NCBI RefSeq assembly: GCF_932526225.1
Contig: NC_064041.1
Span: 12,404,451 to 12,431,950 of the forward strand
Origin: Nematostella vectensis
Taxonomy: Eukaryota > Cnidaria > Anthozoa > Actiniaria > Edwardsiidae
Length of the DNA: 27,500 nt
Reading direction: 5' to 3'
Part shown: in pieces, positions 26,904-27,500 of the stretch
How the letters are laid out: the number at the start of each line of letters is the position of its first letter
Position numbering within the stretch: the stretch's first letter is position 1
The notes under the pieces: model-generated
What the model saw: only the letters and a program-made list of their open reading frames with translations
What the model was told of the DNA's origin: nothing
Database searches by the model: none
Translations under genes and position numbers: made by a program

Positions 26904-27500
26904 TTCTTTTTCATTTTTTTCTAAACTATAAAGAAAAAGTTAGTGCAGGTTGATCATTGTCTAAGCTAAAGAAATGCCTCAGTTGTATGCGTTCTCAACT
27001 CGATCTATAGACAATTCAGGCATACTCAGCGACCGTATTGTAATCAAAATCGCGGTCGTAAACGTTCGCAAACGTTCAGCAGATTCAAGTAGAGTCATAA
27101 TATTACAAGCGATCAGATCAGTGGATTGTGAAAGCCTGTAAGAGCGTTAGTACTCGCATAGGAAATGTCTCTCAATGCAGTAAAATACTATGAGAGAAAG
27201 TGCGCAGTATTATCGCATTGGTCGCGCGTTTACACCGCGAGTGAACACGAACATTACTCAGCTCACATCTCATACAAGCTGAGATGCCATTCATAGCGTA
27301 AAGCTTGTCCAAATAAATGCTTTTCGAGATCATGTTTTCACTCACTAGAATAAAGCGCGAAGGTTGCAAAGCAGCGCGCGTATTCCACTGTTCTATTTTA
27401 GTGACGAAACAGTCGCACTGAACTTTCATCGCCGGTTAGCAACAACTGATCAAAACACAGCTCACCTTCGCTCGTTTCATCGCAAAAACACCGCTAGAAT

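Larger units (their letters stand above)
1..27500. repeat. Tandem 5S rRNA / U1 snRNA / U2 snRNA gene array, 1701-bp unit
   Basis: The unit U2(-), 257-bp spacer, 5S(+), 773-bp spacer, U1(-), 198-bp spacer recurs through the window. The parts sum to 1701 bp, and the distance between equivalent points of uninterrupted neighbouring units is 1701 bp. U2 5' ends, used here to phase the units, lie at 5314, 12577, 14278, 15979, 17680, 20402, 22103, 24825 and 26526. The larger spacings are explained exactly by inserted retroelements plus a 16-bp duplication. Copies are near-identical, differing at a handful of scattered positions, as expected for an array undergoing concerted evolution. Linkage of 5S genes to snRNA genes is known in various animals; this three-gene combination with U1 and U2 is read directly from the sequence. 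Confidence 0.95.

Noticed and set aside
1-27500. CRISPR array, prokaryotic operons or tRNA genes
   Set aside because: The repeats are kilobase units with RNA genes, not short spaced repeats, and no tRNA cloverleaf or bacterial gene organisation was seen.

Overview
This is a nuclear tandem array from a eukaryote, almost certainly a metazoan. The basic unit is 1701 bp and carries three non-coding RNA genes: 5S rRNA on the plus strand, and U1 and U2 snRNA on the minus strand. Each is recognised from its hallmark sequence: the U1 5'-splice-site pairing end ACTTACCTG, the U2 5' end ATCGCTTCTC with the branch-point recognition sequence, and the 5S internal control region. The 5S sequence is of general metazoan type; the species cannot be named from the window. 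Nine 5S copies, eight U1 copies, five intact U2 copies and four interrupted U2 copies are visible. No ordinary host protein gene was found.

Layout of one uninterrupted unit on the plus strand: U2 (minus, 188 nt), 257-bp divergent spacer, 5S (plus, 120 nt), 773-bp spacer, U1 (minus, 165 nt), 198-bp spacer, next U2. U1 and U2 share a motif about 46-60 bp upstream of their 5' ends, the expected place for a proximal sequence element. The 5S gene has a TATA-like box near -30 and a downstream T tract.

Four U2 genes are interrupted at exactly the same base by a non-LTR retrotransposon with an APE endonuclease, reverse transcriptase and CCHC-knuckle ORF1. This fits a Keno-like, U2-specific member of the Tx1 group of the L1 clade. 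All copies lie in the same orientation as U2 and have a 16-bp target-site duplication (U2 nt 35-50). Element 1 (1-5264) lacks only part of its 3' UTR, which lies outside the window. Element 2 (6982-12527, 5546 bp) is complete, and both have intact ORF1 and ORF2. Elements 3 (19348-20352) and 4 (23771-24775) share one 5' truncation and keep about 1 kb of the 3' end.

Region by region: 1-5264 element 1; 5265-6981 array unit 0; 6982-12527 element 2; 12528-19347 four units with three intact U2 genes; 19348-20352 element 3; 20353-23770 two units; 23771-24775 element 4; 24776-27500 two units, the last cut by the window end. Variant markers show that a 4423-bp higher-order segment (two units plus one truncated element) was duplicated in tandem, so elements 3 and 4 are one insertion event copied by array turnover. 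The window therefore shows a site-specific retroelement persisting inside a multigene RNA array that is itself being homogenised by unequal exchange.
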